This document shows positions 1-10,447 of a stretch of DNA of 64,000 nucleotides, one piece after another. The stretch lies in the NCBI RefSeq assembly GCF_024199845.1, contig NZ_JANADO010000001.1, positions 7,316,001 through 7,380,000 of the forward strand. Reading direction: 5' to 3'. Position numbers and translations under genes: made by a program. Source of the stretch: Bradyrhizobium sp. CCGB12 (GTDB taxonomy: Bacteria > Pseudomonadota > Alphaproteobacteria > Rhizobiales > Xanthobacteraceae). Below the pieces are notes generated by a model. That model searched no databases. It had not been told where the DNA came from and saw only the letters and a list, made by a program, of their open reading frames with translations. Numbering within the stretch: the first letter of the stretch is position 1; each line of letters begins with the position of its first letter.

Positions 1-1
1 C

Positions 2-1831
<1,830 letters not shown>

Positions 1832-2249
1832 GGCACGCTCTCGTGCCCCGGACGCAGCGCAGCGCGCACTCGCGGTCCGCTGCTGAGCCGGGGCCCATGC
1901 CTCCAAATGCACAGAACTGGATATCGGCTCTGCCTCGCGGCACGTCGTGCCGCGGCGCGTCCGGGGCACGCGTGCCATCCAGTTCGCACGCCTCTCAAAC
2001 AACAGCCGTTCACATCCTCACGCGCTTGTCAGGGTGCGCCCGGTCGCGGCCGTATCTTTCCGGCCGAGTGTTGTTTTCAAGTCATTTACTTTATTTCGAA
2101 CATTTCCTTTGTTCCGCCTGCTGGCGGGCCCTTGGCGGCCGTGCGTGGAAACCATCCGGTTAACGGGCGCGGTTAAGATTGTCTGGGCAAGCGGCAATTG
2201 CCGGTTTTGCGTGAATTTTGGACGATCCGTTCGGGGCAGAGGTAGATTG
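1832..2249. other. Intergenic region, no gene seen
   Basis: This is a 418-base stretch between acs and the L,D-transpeptidase. The first 140 bases are a palindromic repeat, annotated separately. The rest is locally AT-richer around 2070-2110 and presumably holds the promoter of the transpeptidase. A reading frame runs through it in phase with the downstream gene, but it has no family resemblance and the downstream protein starts with a clear signal peptide at 2250, so I do not call it coding. Confidence 0.6.
1843..1969. repeat. Long inverted repeat after acs
   Basis: The outer arms GTGCCCCGGACGC (1843-1855) and GCGTCCGGGGCAC (1957-1969) are exact reverse complements. Inside there are further short self-complementary runs such as CGCGGCACG/CGTGCCGCG. 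The structure resembles the intergenic palindromic repeats seen elsewhere in this window but differs in sequence. It could fold as an RNA hairpin at the 3' end of the acs transcript. No coding potential. Confidence 0.65.
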
Positions 2250-2756
2250 ATGGCGATGAGGATTGCTGTGGCGCTGGCCGCCACGATTGTCTTGATGTCG
2301 ACGGCGGCAGAGGCGCGGCCGGAAATGGTGGGGGCGCACCTGGCCGACTATTCGCCGGGCACCATCGTGGTCAAAACCGGCGAGCGGCGGCTCTATCTCA
2401 TCCTCGATAACGGACATGCCGTGCGCTATCCGGTCGGTGTCGGCAAGGCCGGCAAGCAATGGGCCGGCACGACGAAGATCGATGGCAAATACCTCAATCC
2501 GGCCTGGGCACCGCCTGCCGAGGTGAAGCGCGACAAGCCGAACATTCCCGACGTCATTCCGGGCGGCTCGCCGCGCAACCCGATGGGCGTTGCGGCGATG
2601 ACGCTGGCCGGCGGCGAATATGCGATCCACGGCACCAACGTGCCGGGCTCGATCGGCGGCTTCGTCTCCTATGGCTGCATCCGCATGCTCAACGACGACA
2701 TCACCGATCTCTATGGCCGCGTCTCCGTCGGCACGACGGTGGTCGTGACGCGCTGA
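2250..2756 (+). CDS. L,D-transpeptidase, YkuD family (ErfK/YbiS-like)
   Basis: A 168-residue exported peptidoglycan-modifying enzyme. The N-terminus (about residues 1-22, ending AAEA) is a Sec signal peptide. The YkuD domain follows, with the catalytic block HGTNVPGSIGGFVSYGCIRM: H127, the nucleophile C143 and R145. Family members form 3-3 crosslinks in the cell wall or attach proteins to peptidoglycan; which reaction this one performs cannot be read from sequence. I chose the ATG at 2250 because it begins the signal peptide; the open frame extends upstream to 1947 but that part shows no signal sequence or domain. A strong terminator follows directly. Confidence 0.88.
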   Translation: MAMRIAVALAATIVLMSTAAEARPEMVGAHLADYSPGTIVVKTGERRLYLILDNGHAVRYPVGVGKAGKQWAGTTKIDGKYLNPAWAPPAEVKRDKPNIPDVIPGGSPRNPMGVAAMTLAGGEYAIHGTNVPGSIGGFVSYGCIRMLNDDITDLYGRVSVGTTVVVTR

Positions 2757-2780
2757 TCCGAGAGATCGAGAGGATTGCGA

Positions 2781-2808
2781 AAGCCGCGTCTTGCGACGCG
2801 GCTTTTTT
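2781..2808 (+). terminator. Rho-independent terminator
   Basis: A perfect 10-bp stem, AAGCCGCGTC (2781-2790) and GACGCGGCTT (2795-2804), with a TTGC loop and a run of six T ending at 2808. It sits 24 bases after the transpeptidase stop and immediately before the end of the convergent nuclease gene. It is best oriented for the plus strand; in the other direction the T-run is poor. Confidence 0.9.
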
Positions 2809-2809
2809 G

Positions 2810-3403
2810 TTACCAGAAACGCCAACCGCGCGCGCACCAGCCGTCGCGATGGCCGCCATTGTAGCTGCGCACGTAACCGCCTGCGAGCAGCGTGGCCGAG
2901 ACGTTGGCGATGCGCCGGGTCGCGACATCAGCGAGCAGGCGGCCATACTTGTCCTGATCAAGATTATAGATCATCACGCCGCCCTGACCGAGCAGATTGC
3001 GTAGCGCATCGCTTGCGGCCTCGGCCTTGTCGAACTCGTCCCGGCAAGATGCTTTCATCTCGGGCGCATCGATGCCTCGCAGACGGACGCGCGCGACGAG
3101 ATCGCGCCCGTCGCGCTGATGCACGCGCGCGAGAAAGGTATCACCGTCGATCGTGCGGATGACCTCGACCGGTTGCCTCACATCAGGATTGCCGGACTGC
3201 TTCAGGATGATCCCGGCGGCGTCTCGCGATTGTTCGTCATCCACATGCGGAATGGGCCAGATGGTTCCCTGGCGGAAGCCGAGCACGACGGCCGTCACAA
3301 CGCCGACCACGAACATCCACGGCACCAGCCCCGACAAGCGGCGGCCGAATGGCGAGCCGCTGTACGAAGGCCGATACGGATGGCTGGGATCGAAGCGCGA
3401 CAT
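2810..3403 (-). CDS. Membrane-anchored thermonuclease-like (SNase) protein
   Basis: A 197-residue protein with one N-terminal transmembrane segment (about residues 25-43, WMFVVGVVTAVVLGF) followed by a staphylococcal-nuclease fold. The catalytic elements are present: the DGDTF metal-binding turn, RLRGIDAPEMKASC with the conserved Arg and Glu, and DKYGRLLADV with the second Arg. Predicted role: a phosphodiesterase held on the outer face of the inner membrane; family members cut DNA or RNA with Ca2+. The C-terminus is aromatic-rich (RDGWCARGWRFW). It is convergent with the upstream L,D-transpeptidase and separated from the next minus-strand gene by 70 bases. Confidence 0.85.
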   Translation of the reverse strand: MSRFDPSHPYRPSYSGSPFGRRLSGLVPWMFVVGVVTAVVLGFRQGTIWPIPHVDDEQSRDAAGIILKQSGNPDVRQPVEVIRTIDGDTFLARVHQRDGRDLVARVRLRGIDAPEMKASCRDEFDKAEAASDALRNLLGQGGVMIYNLDQDKYGRLLADVATRRIANVSATLLAGGYVRSYNGGHRDGWCARGWRFW

Positions 3404-3473
3404 CCGCGCACGCTACGGCTGAGTCGGCTGGGCCGGCAAGGTGGCCTGAGACGAGCGCGCGTAAAGCGGCGTC

Positions 3474-3674
3474 TCAAAAGTCCGAAGCGATGCCTTTGCG
3501 CTCCCAATCGCCGTAGCGGGTTGGCTCGGGTCCCTTCGGTCCCTGTAACTCCTTCGGCGCAGCTTCAGCATGCGCGGCGGTTGCCGCCTGCCGGCGAGCT
3601 TCGGCTTCGGCCAACGCGCGCTGGGCTGCCGGCGGCAGCGGCTTGCGATTGGGAACGGAGGGCTGGTCACTCAT
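3474..3674 (-). CDS. DUF1674 / SDHAF4-like succinate dehydrogenase assembly factor
   Basis: A 66-residue protein. The C-terminal signature GPEPTRYGDWERKGIASDF is the hallmark of the DUF1674 family, whose eukaryotic members (SDHAF4/Sdh8) bind the flavinated SdhA subunit during assembly of complex II. The N-terminal half is Pro/Ala-rich and probably disordered. By analogy the bacterial protein is a cytoplasmic helper of succinate dehydrogenase assembly, but no sdh genes are present here. It lies on the minus strand between the nuclease and a divergent methyltransferase gene. Confidence 0.82.
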   Translation of the reverse strand: MSDQPSVPNRKPLPPAAQRALAEAEARRQAATAAHAEAAPKELQGPKGPEPTRYGDWERKGIASDF

Positions 3675-3862
3675 CTCGGCGGTTCCTAGCGCAGGATCAC
3701 GGGGCGCGCGAGGTCCAATAACGCATTGCTGAAATGGTCATCGAGGGCTGCAAACGCGAGAGGCCATTCTTACATTTGGCATATTCGCGTGCCACAGATG
3801 AGCTGGTTAAGGCATGCGCCCATCGCGGCGGAACTGCCGCTCGCTCAGAACCTTGCTTCCGC

Positions 3863-5209
3863 ATGCCATCTCAACGTTTCGCTCCTCCGTCCGAAGTGCC
3901 CGGTCTTGCGGCGCGGCGGATTGCCGCCGACATCGTCGACGGCGTGCTGCACAAGCACCGCACGCTTGACGACCAGCTCGACGGCGGCGGCGCCCATCCC
4001 GGACTGAAGACGCTGGCTGACCGCGACCGCGCGCTGATGCGGCGCCTGGTCGCCACGGTGCTGCGCCGGCTCGGCACGCTCGGCCATGTGCTGTCCCGCC
4101 TGCTCGACAAGGGCATTCCCTCCGACGCGCCGCGTGCGCAGAGCGCGCTTCTGATCGGCGCCGCGCAGATCCTCTGGATGGACGTGCCCGATCACGCCGC
4201 CGTCGACCTCTCCGTCCGCCTCGTGCAATCCGACCGGCGCGCGGCGCGCTACGCCGGCCTCGTCAATGCCGTGCTGCGCCGCTGCGCGCGCGAGGGCAAG
4301 GCGCTGGTCGAGGAAGTCGCCACGCAATCGCTGGACCTGCCGCCCTGGCTGCTGGCGCGCTGGAGCGCGCATTACGGCGAGGCGACCGCAAGAGACATGG
4401 CGCTCGCGCTCGGCCACGAACCGTCGCTCGACCTGACCGTGAAATCGGACGCCGCGCAATGGGCAAGCCGGCTGCATGGCGAGACGCTGCCGACCGGGAC
4501 GGTGCGGATGCTGCTGCACGGCTCGGTGACCATGCTGCCGGGCTTCACTGAGGGACAATGGTGGGTGCAAGATGCCGCCGCCGCGCTGCCCGCCCGGCTG
4601 TTCGGCGACATCAAGGGCAAGGCCATCGCCGATCTCTGCGCCGCTCCCGGAGGCAAGACTGCGCAGCTGGCGTTATCAGGCGCGCATGTCACGGCCATCG
4701 ACCGCTCGCCCGCCCGGGTGGCGCGGCTGCGCGAAAATCTGGGCAGGTTGTCGCTGCAGGCCGAGACTGTCGTGGCCGACGCCGTGGAATGGGCCGGCCC
4801 TGCCGAAGCCTTCGACGGTATTTTGATCGATGCGCCCTGCACCTCGACCGGCACGATCCGCCGTCATCCCGACGTGGCGTGGCTTCGGCAGGAATCAGAT
4901 ATTGCCGCCCTGACCGCGCTCCAGCAGCGGCTGCTACGCAAATCGCTGTCGCTGCTGAGACCGGGCGGGACGCTGATCTACTGCACCTGTTCGCTGGAAC
5001 CCGAAGAGGGAGAGCAGGCGATCACCGCGCTGCTGGCGGCAGAGCCCGCGCTTCGGCGCGTCCCGATCGAGGCCTCGGAGGTCGCGGGTCTCGACGAAAT
5101 CCTCAACCGGGACGGCGATCTGCGCACCCTGCCCAGCCATCTGCCGAACGCCGATCCCAAGCTCGGCGGGCTCGACGGGTTCTACGCGGCCCGACTCGTT
5201 AAATCCTGA
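3863..5209 (+). CDS. rsmB: RsmB-type 16S rRNA (cytosine-C5) methyltransferase
   Basis: A 448-residue protein with an N-terminal NusB-like RNA-binding domain (about residues 10-140) and a C-terminal Rossmann methyltransferase domain. The SAM-binding motif DLCAAPGGKTAQL, the motif-IV cysteine DAPCTSTGTIRRHPD and the motif-VI cysteine YCTCSLEPEEGE are all seen; these two cysteines define RNA m5C methyltransferases. RsmB methylates C967 of 16S rRNA in E. coli. The frame is open back to 3734, but the ATG at 3863 precedes the first conserved helix and is preferred; no strong Shine-Dalgarno sequence is visible at either site. Other NOL1/NOP2/Sun-family assignments cannot be fully excluded. Confidence 0.88.
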   Translation: MPSQRFAPPSEVPGLAARRIAADIVDGVLHKHRTLDDQLDGGGAHPGLKTLADRDRALMRRLVATVLRRLGTLGHVLSRLLDKGIPSDAPRAQSALLIGAAQILWMDVPDHAAVDLSVRLVQSDRRAARYAGLVNAVLRRCAREGKALVEEVATQSLDLPPWLLARWSAHYGEATARDMALALGHEPSLDLTVKSDAAQWASRLHGETLPTGTVRMLLHGSVTMLPGFTEGQWWVQDAAAALPARLFGDIKGKAIADLCAAPGGKTAQLALSGAHVTAIDRSPARVARLRENLGRLSLQAETVVADAVEWAGPAEAFDGILIDAPCTSTGTIRRHPDVAWLRQESDIAALTALQQRLLRKSLSLLRPGGTLIYCTCSLEPEEGEQAITALLAAEPALRRVPIEASEVAGLDEILNRDGDLRTLPSHLPNADPKLGGLDGFYAARLVKS

Positions 5210-5328
5210 TTTTGCACTGGATTTTGCAACATCGACGCTGATTCGCGCCGTTCAAGGTGGTGTCAGCCGTCCGATTTTGGGATTAATAAGGATTCGTCGG
5301 AATCCTCCTCTCCCCTTCAAGGCAAGGC

Positions 5329-7086
5329 GTGTCGGTCGCTCAACGCAGACGTATCTCGACGCTGGTCATGAACCGCTTCGCGCGGAACATGCTGGCGCGC
5401 GCGAGCGGCGGACCCGTCGCGGTGTCGCGGGTCTGGCCCAGCCGCACCGACCGGCTGATCATCGCACCGCATGACCTGCGCACCGCCGATGCGACCCGCG
5501 CCGCCGAGATCTATGCCGGCCGCTTCGTCTTCGCCGGCAAGATCGTCAATTGCCACGGCCGCTCGATCTTCGATCTCGAACCGCCATCGGAGGATTGGGA
5601 GGTCGCGCTGCTCGGCTTCGGCTGGCTGCGGCATCTGCGCGCCGCCGACACCGCGCTGACGCGGGCGAATGCGCGTGCGCTGGTCGAGGATTGGATCTCG
5701 AACCCCGCCAACAAGCGCCGTCCGGTCGCGCGCCGCGCCGACGTGCTGGCACGGCGCGTGATCTCGCTGCTGTCGCAGGCGCCGCTGGTGCTGAACGACA
5801 CCGACAACAAATTCTACCGCCGCTATTTGCGCGCCCTCGCACGCGAGATCCGCTTCCTGCGCTACACCATGCTCGACATTCCCGACGGCGTGCCGAAGCT
5901 CCAGGTGCTGATCGCGCTGTGCTACGCGGCGCTGTGCCTCGCCAACCAGGCGGGCCAGATCCGCAGCGCCTCGAAGAAGCTATCCGACGAATTGCAGCGG
6001 CAGATCCTGCCCGACGGCGGCCACGTCTCCCGCAACCCGGGCGCCCTGATCGACCTCCTGATCGACCTGTTGCCGTTGCGGCAGACGTTTGCCGCGCGCA
6101 ACATCGCGCCGCCGCCAGCGCTACTCAACGCGATCGACCGCATGATGCCGATGCTGCGCTTCTTCCGCCACGGCGACGGCAATTTCGCGCTGTTCAACGG
6201 CATGAGCGCGACGCCGTCCGACCTGCTCGCGACGCTGCTCGCCTATGACGACACCCATGGCGCGCCGATGGCGAACATGCCGCATACCGGCTTCCAGCGC
6301 CTCGATGCCGGCCAGACCACTGTGATCATCGACACCGGCCCGCCGCCGCCTGCTGGCGTCAGCCAGGACGCTCATGCCGGCTGCCTGTCGTTCGAACTGT
6401 CCTCCGGCATCAGCCGCATCGTCACCAATTGCGGCATGCCGACCACCGGCCGCGACAATTGGCGGCCGTTCGCGCGCGGCACCGTGGCGCATTCGACGCT
6501 TGCCTATCACGAGACGTCCTCATGCCAGTTCGTGGAGATGTCGGCGATGAAGCGGCTATTGCACGGCGCGCCAGTCACCAGCGGTCCCGTCGAAGTCGAG
6601 AGCTATCGCGAGGTGGTGCAGAACGGCACGCTGCTGACGACCTCGCATGACGGCTATCTCTCTAAATTCGGCGCGATCCATCGCCGCGTCCTGATGATAG
6701 CCAATGACGGCGCACGCATCGACGGCGAGGACACGCTGTCGCCGCCGCAGGGCGGGCGCTTCAAGGGCGCGGATGCCGATTTCGCGCTGCGCTTCCATCT
6801 GCATCCGGCGGTGAAGGCGAGCCGGTTGTCGGATGCCCGCGGCGTCATGCTGGTGCTGCCGAACCGCGACGTCTGGACCTTTGAAGCATTGGACGACAAG
6901 GTCGACCTCGAGGACAGCGTGTTCCTGGCCGGCAATGACGGGCCGCGGCGCACCGCGCAGATCGTGATCCGGCAGGATGCGCGGCAGGCACCCTCGATCC
7001 GCTGGAGTTTTGTGCGTTCCACGGCCTCGCCCGCGGTCACCAATGCCCGGCGCAACGCACGGCGGGAGCCGGAACTACCGCTGTAG
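5329..7086 (+). CDS. Heparinase II/III family protein
   Basis: A 585-residue protein starting with GTG at 5329. The layout fits the heparinase II/III family: an N-terminal alpha-helical toroid (about residues 60-330) and a C-terminal beta-sandwich (about 340-570) carrying the GMPTTGRDNWRPFARGTVAHSTL-like region with the conserved His. No signal peptide is evident. Family members cleave uronic-acid-containing polysaccharides by beta-elimination; the real substrate here is unknown and may be a cell-surface polysaccharide. It lies between the rRNA methyltransferase gene and purH on the same strand, with 119 bases before it and 165 after it. Confidence 0.85.
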   Translation: MSVAQRRRISTLVMNRFARNMLARASGGPVAVSRVWPSRTDRLIIAPHDLRTADATRAAEIYAGRFVFAGKIVNCHGRSIFDLEPPSEDWEVALLGFGWLRHLRAADTALTRANARALVEDWISNPANKRRPVARRADVLARRVISLLSQAPLVLNDTDNKFYRRYLRALAREIRFLRYTMLDIPDGVPKLQVLIALCYAALCLANQAGQIRSASKKLSDELQRQILPDGGHVSRNPGALIDLLIDLLPLRQTFAARNIAPPPALLNAIDRMMPMLRFFRHGDGNFALFNGMSATPSDLLATLLAYDDTHGAPMANMPHTGFQRLDAGQTTVIIDTGPPPPAGVSQDAHAGCLSFELSSGISRIVTNCGMPTTGRDNWRPFARGTVAHSTLAYHETSSCQFVEMSAMKRLLHGAPVTSGPVEVESYREVVQNGTLLTTSHDGYLSKFGAIHRRVLMIANDGARIDGEDTLSPPQGGRFKGADADFALRFHLHPAVKASRLSDARGVMLVLPNRDVWTFEALDDKVDLEDSVFLAGNDGPRRTAQIVIRQDARQAPSIRWSFVRSTASPAVTNARRNARREPELPL

Positions 7087-7251
7087 ACGCGTGTCTGCCA
7101 GTCCTGTCTGGCGTTGTGAAACCGACCGAAAGCTGCTATCGAGCGCTCGTTCGCGCGACTGGCGACCTTGGATGGAGCACCATCGGGAAGCGCGATACAT
7201 ATCCGCCGCGCGCCTGGGCATAGACACTCCTTAAGACAGAGGATCTTGCTC

Positions 7252-8844
7252 ATGACTGACCATCCCCGCCGCGTCACCCGCGCCCTGCTCTCCGTTTCCG
7301 ACAAGACCGGCCTGATCGAGTTCGCAAAGGCGCTCGCCGCGCATGACGTCGAGCTGATCTCGACCGGCGGCACCGCCAAGGCGATCGCCGCGGCCGGCCT
7401 CAAGGTGAAGGACGTCTCCGACCTCACTGGCTTCCCCGAGATGATGGACGGCCGCGTCAAGACGCTGCATCCGAAAGTGCATGGCGGCCTGCTCGCGATC
7501 CGCGACAACAAGGAGCATGCGGAGGCGATGAAGGCGCACGGCATCGCGCCGATCGACCTTCTGGTCGTCAATCTCTATCCGTTCGAGGCGACCGTCGACA
7601 AAGGCGCCGGCTTCGAGGATTGCATCGAGAACATCGACATCGGCGGCCCCGCGATGATCCGCGCCGCCGCCAAGAACCATGACGATGTCGCGGTCGTGGT
7701 CGAGGCGCAGGACTATCAGGCCGTGCTCGACGAGCTCGCCGCCAACAAGGGCGCGACCACGCTGAAACTGCGCCGGCGGCTTGCGGCAAAGGCCTATGCG
7801 CGCACGGGCGCCTATGACGCTGCGATCTCGAACTGGTTCAACCGCCAGCTCGAAATCGATGCGCCCGACTTCCGCGCCTTCGGCGGCCGGCTGATCCAGT
7901 CGCTGCGCTACGGCGAGAACCCGCACCAGACCGCGGCGTTCTATGCGACACCGGACAAGCGCCCGGGCGTCTCGACCGCGCGGCAGCTGCAGGGCAAGGA
8001 GCTCTCCTACAACAACATCAACGACACCGACGCGGCCTATGAATGCATCGGCGAGTTCGATGCCAGGCGCACCGCGGCCTGCGTCATCGTCAAGCACGCC
8101 AACCCCTGCGGCGTCGCCGAAGGCGCGAACCTCGTCGACGCCTATCGCAAGGCACTCGCCTGCGATTCCACCTCCGCCTTCGGCGGCATCATCGCGATGA
8201 ACCGTCCGCTCGACGCCGACACCGCGCGCGAGATCACGAAGATCTTCACCGAGGTGATCATCGCGCCCGACGCCAGCGAGGAGGCGATCGCCATCATCGG
8301 CGCGCGCAAGAACCTCCGCCTGCTGCTCGCCGGCAGCTTGCCCGACCCGCGCGCGCCGGGCCTCACAGCGAAGACGGTCGCCGGCGGCCTTCTCGTGCAG
8401 AGCCGCGACAATGCCGTGGTCGACGACATGACCTTCAAGGTCGTAACCAAGCGTGCGCCCACGGATGCCGAGATGCGCGACCTCAAGTTCGCGTTCCGGG
8501 TGGCGAAGCACGTCAAGTCCAACACCATCATCTACGCCAAGGGTCTCGCCACCGTCGGCATCGGCGCAGGCCAGATGAGCCGCGTGGACTCAGCGCGGAT
8601 CGCCGCGCGCAAGGCGCAGGATGCCGCGGGTGAGCTGAAGCTCGCCGAGCCGCTCACCAAGGGCTCGGTGGTGGCCTCGGATGCATTCTTCCCGTTCGCC
8701 GACGGCATGCTCGCCTGCATCGAGGCCGGCGCCACCGCCGTGGTGCAGCCCGGCGGCTCGATGCGCGACGACGAAGTGATCAAGGCCGCCGACGAGCACG
8801 GCATCGCCATGGTGTTCACGGGAACGCGGCACTTCAGGCATTAA
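7252..8844 (+). CDS. purH: Bifunctional AICAR formyltransferase / IMP cyclohydrolase
   Basis: A 530-residue enzyme for the last two steps of de novo IMP synthesis. The N-terminal IMP cyclohydrolase domain begins [16 protein letters not shown] and includes STGGTAKAI and [13 protein letters not shown]. The C-terminal AICAR transformylase domain includes [21 protein letters not shown] and DAFFPFADG. The length is normal for PurH. The ATG at 7252 is preferred over upstream in-frame starts because AGAGGA stands at 7238-7243, 8 bases before it, and conserved sequence begins right after it. Confidence 0.97.
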   Translation: MTDHPRRVTRALLSVSDKTGLIEFAKALAAHDVELISTGGTAKAIAAAGLKVKDVSDLTGFPEMMDGRVKTLHPKVHGGLLAIRDNKEHAEAMKAHGIAPIDLLVVNLYPFEATVDKGAGFEDCIENIDIGGPAMIRAAAKNHDDVAVVVEAQDYQAVLDELAANKGATTLKLRRRLAAKAYARTGAYDAAISNWFNRQLEIDAPDFRAFGGRLIQSLRYGENPHQTAAFYATPDKRPGVSTARQLQGKELSYNNINDTDAAYECIGEFDARRTAACVIVKHANPCGVAEGANLVDAYRKALACDSTSAFGGIIAMNRPLDADTAREITKIFTEVIIAPDASEEAIAIIGARKNLRLLLAGSLPDPRAPGLTAKTVAGGLLVQSRDNAVVDDMTFKVVTKRAPTDAEMRDLKFAFRVAKHVKSNTIIYAKGLATVGIGAGQMSRVDSARIAARKAQDAAGELKLAEPLTKGSVVASDAFFPFADGMLACIEAGATAVVQPGGSMRDDEVIKAADEHGIAMVFTGTRHFRH

Positions 8845-8853
8845 GCCTATCGA

Positions 8854-8943
8854 CTCGTCATTGCGAGCGCAGCGAAGCAATCCAGTCTGTTTCCGCAGAG
8901 AAAGTCTGGATTGCTTCGTCGCTGCGCTCCTCGCAATGACGAG
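8854..8943. repeat. REP-like palindromic element, family A copy 1
   Basis: Outer arms CTCGTCATTGCGAG (8854-8867) and CTCGCAATGACGAG (8930-8943) enclose inner arms GAAGCAATCCAG and CTGGATTGCTTC. The whole 90 bases fold into a long cruciform or hairpin. Two further copies occur in this window, at 53083-53169 and 61454-61540. It separates the convergent purH and MFS genes. Confidence 0.9.
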
Positions 8944-8963
8944 GATAGGGTTACGTGGTGCGG

Positions 8964-10346
8964 CTAATCCCGCACACGCATCAACAACCCCAGTCCCGCG
9001 ACGAAGAACACCACCAGCACCGCCATGCCGGCCTTCTGGCTCGCCGTCACCGCGGTGATCATGCCGATCATCAGCGGGCCGATGAAGGACGTCACCTTCC
9101 CGGTCAAGGCGAACAGGCCGAAATACTGCGCGATGCGGTCCTTCGGCGCGAGGCGGATCAGCAGCGTGCGTGACGCGGCCTGCAGCGGGCCACCGGCGGC
9201 ACCGATCAGGCAACCCAGCACCAGATAGGCGCGCTCCGCCGCGCTCGAGAACAGGGCCGCGCCCGGCTGGGGCGGCGCGACCTTGACGAACAACACACTA
9301 TCCTTGTCGACCAGCAGGATCGCCGCCACCGACAGCAGCAGGACCAGCAAGCTGCCGGCGATCACGCGCCTCGGTCCGAGACGATCGTCGAGCTTGCCGC
9401 CAAGCCAGGCGCCGAACGCGCCGGCGATCGCGAGCATGATGCCGAACGTGCCGATCTGGATCGTATGCCAGCCGAAGGTGCCTGCGGCATAGATGCCGCC
9501 GAAGGCGAACAGCGACACCAGACCGTCGGTGTAGATCATGTTGGCGAGCAGGAATGCCGCGAGAGATTTCCGCTGCGGCAATCCCTTGATCGACCGCTTC
9601 AGCTCCGACAGCCCTTCGCGCAGCGCTTCGCGCATCGGGCGCTTCGCCGGATAGTCCGGCGTGAACAGGAACATTGGCGTCACGAAGATGATGAACCACA
9701 GCGCGGTCAATGGCCCCGCGGCACGGTCGCCCTGATGCGTGACGGGATCGAGCCCGAACAGCGGCGTGAGGCCGAGCAGCGTGCGGCCGGTCTCGGGATT
9801 GGCGGCGAGCAGGCCGAGCACGATGACCAGGCTGACAATGCCGCCGATGTAACCCGTCGCCCAGCCGGTGCCGGAGAGCCGGCCGATCCGCTCCGGCGGC
9901 ACCAGGGTCGGCATCATCGCGTTGTTGAAGACGGTGGCGAATTCCGCTCCGACGCTGGCGAGTGCAACCGCGGTGAGCAGCGGCGGAATGATGGCGGCAT
10001 CGCCGGGCTTGCCGATCCACAGCGTGCAGGACGCCAGCACCAGCACCGCGCCGAAACCTGCGATCCATGGCTTCCTGCGGCCCGAAGCATCCGCGATGGC
10101 TCCGAGCACCGGTGACAACAACGCGATCGCAAGGCCCGCGGCCGCCATCGCAAAGCCCCACAATGATTGGCCGGTGGCAGGATTTGGCGCGATGGCGGTT
10201 GCGAAATAGGGCGCGAACACGAAAGTCGTGATCAGCGTGAAATAAGGCTGCGCGGCCCAATCGAAGAAGATCCAGCTGATGACGGCGGCGCGCGGCGGAT
10301 AGATCCGCTGCGCGCCCACGCGCGCATCCGAAGCGATCGTCGTCAT
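8964..10346 (-). CDS. MFS transporter, Atg22/UMF1-like
   Basis: A 460-residue integral membrane protein with about 12 hydrophobic segments. It starts WIFFDWAAQPYFTLITTFVFAPYF, typical of the Atg22-like (vacuole effluxer) branch of the major facilitator superfamily. The sequence ADASGRRKPWI after the second membrane segment matches the MFS cytoplasmic loop motif. The substrate is unknown; yeast Atg22 exports amino acids, but bacterial members are uncharacterised. It is convergent with purH across a palindromic repeat and divergent from the gamma-glutamyltransferase gene with about 100 bases between start codons. Confidence 0.85.
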   Translation of the reverse strand: MTTIASDARVGAQRIYPPRAAVISWIFFDWAAQPYFTLITTFVFAPYFATAIAPNPATGQSLWGFAMAAAGLAIALLSPVLGAIADASGRRKPWIAGFGAVLVLASCTLWIGKPGDAAIIPPLLTAVALASVGAEFATVFNNAMMPTLVPPERIGRLSGTGWATGYIGGIVSLVIVLGLLAANPETGRTLLGLTPLFGLDPVTHQGDRAAGPLTALWFIIFVTPMFLFTPDYPAKRPMREALREGLSELKRSIKGLPQRKSLAAFLLANMIYTDGLVSLFAFGGIYAAGTFGWHTIQIGTFGIMLAIAGAFGAWLGGKLDDRLGPRRVIAGSLLVLLLSVAAILLVDKDSVLFVKVAPPQPGAALFSSAAERAYLVLGCLIGAAGGPLQAASRTLLIRLAPKDRIAQYFGLFALTGKVTSFIGPLMIGMITAVTASQKAGMAVLVVFFVAGLGLLMRVRD

Positions 10347-10447
10347 CGTCCAGTCCCCATCACGAACAGATTTGCCGCTCTTGGCGCAGACGGTATAGCA
10401 TTACGGCGACGCGTGTGAACCGGCTCCAGGCCACGGCGGGAAGTTTG

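Noticed and set aside
2155-2180. Possible CtrA box GGTTAACGGGCGCGGTTAAG
   Set aside because: The half-sites are separated by 9 bases rather than 7.
1947-2249. Extended N-terminus of the first L,D-transpeptidase
   Set aside because: The extension would bury the signal peptide beginning at 2250 and has no similarity to any domain I know.
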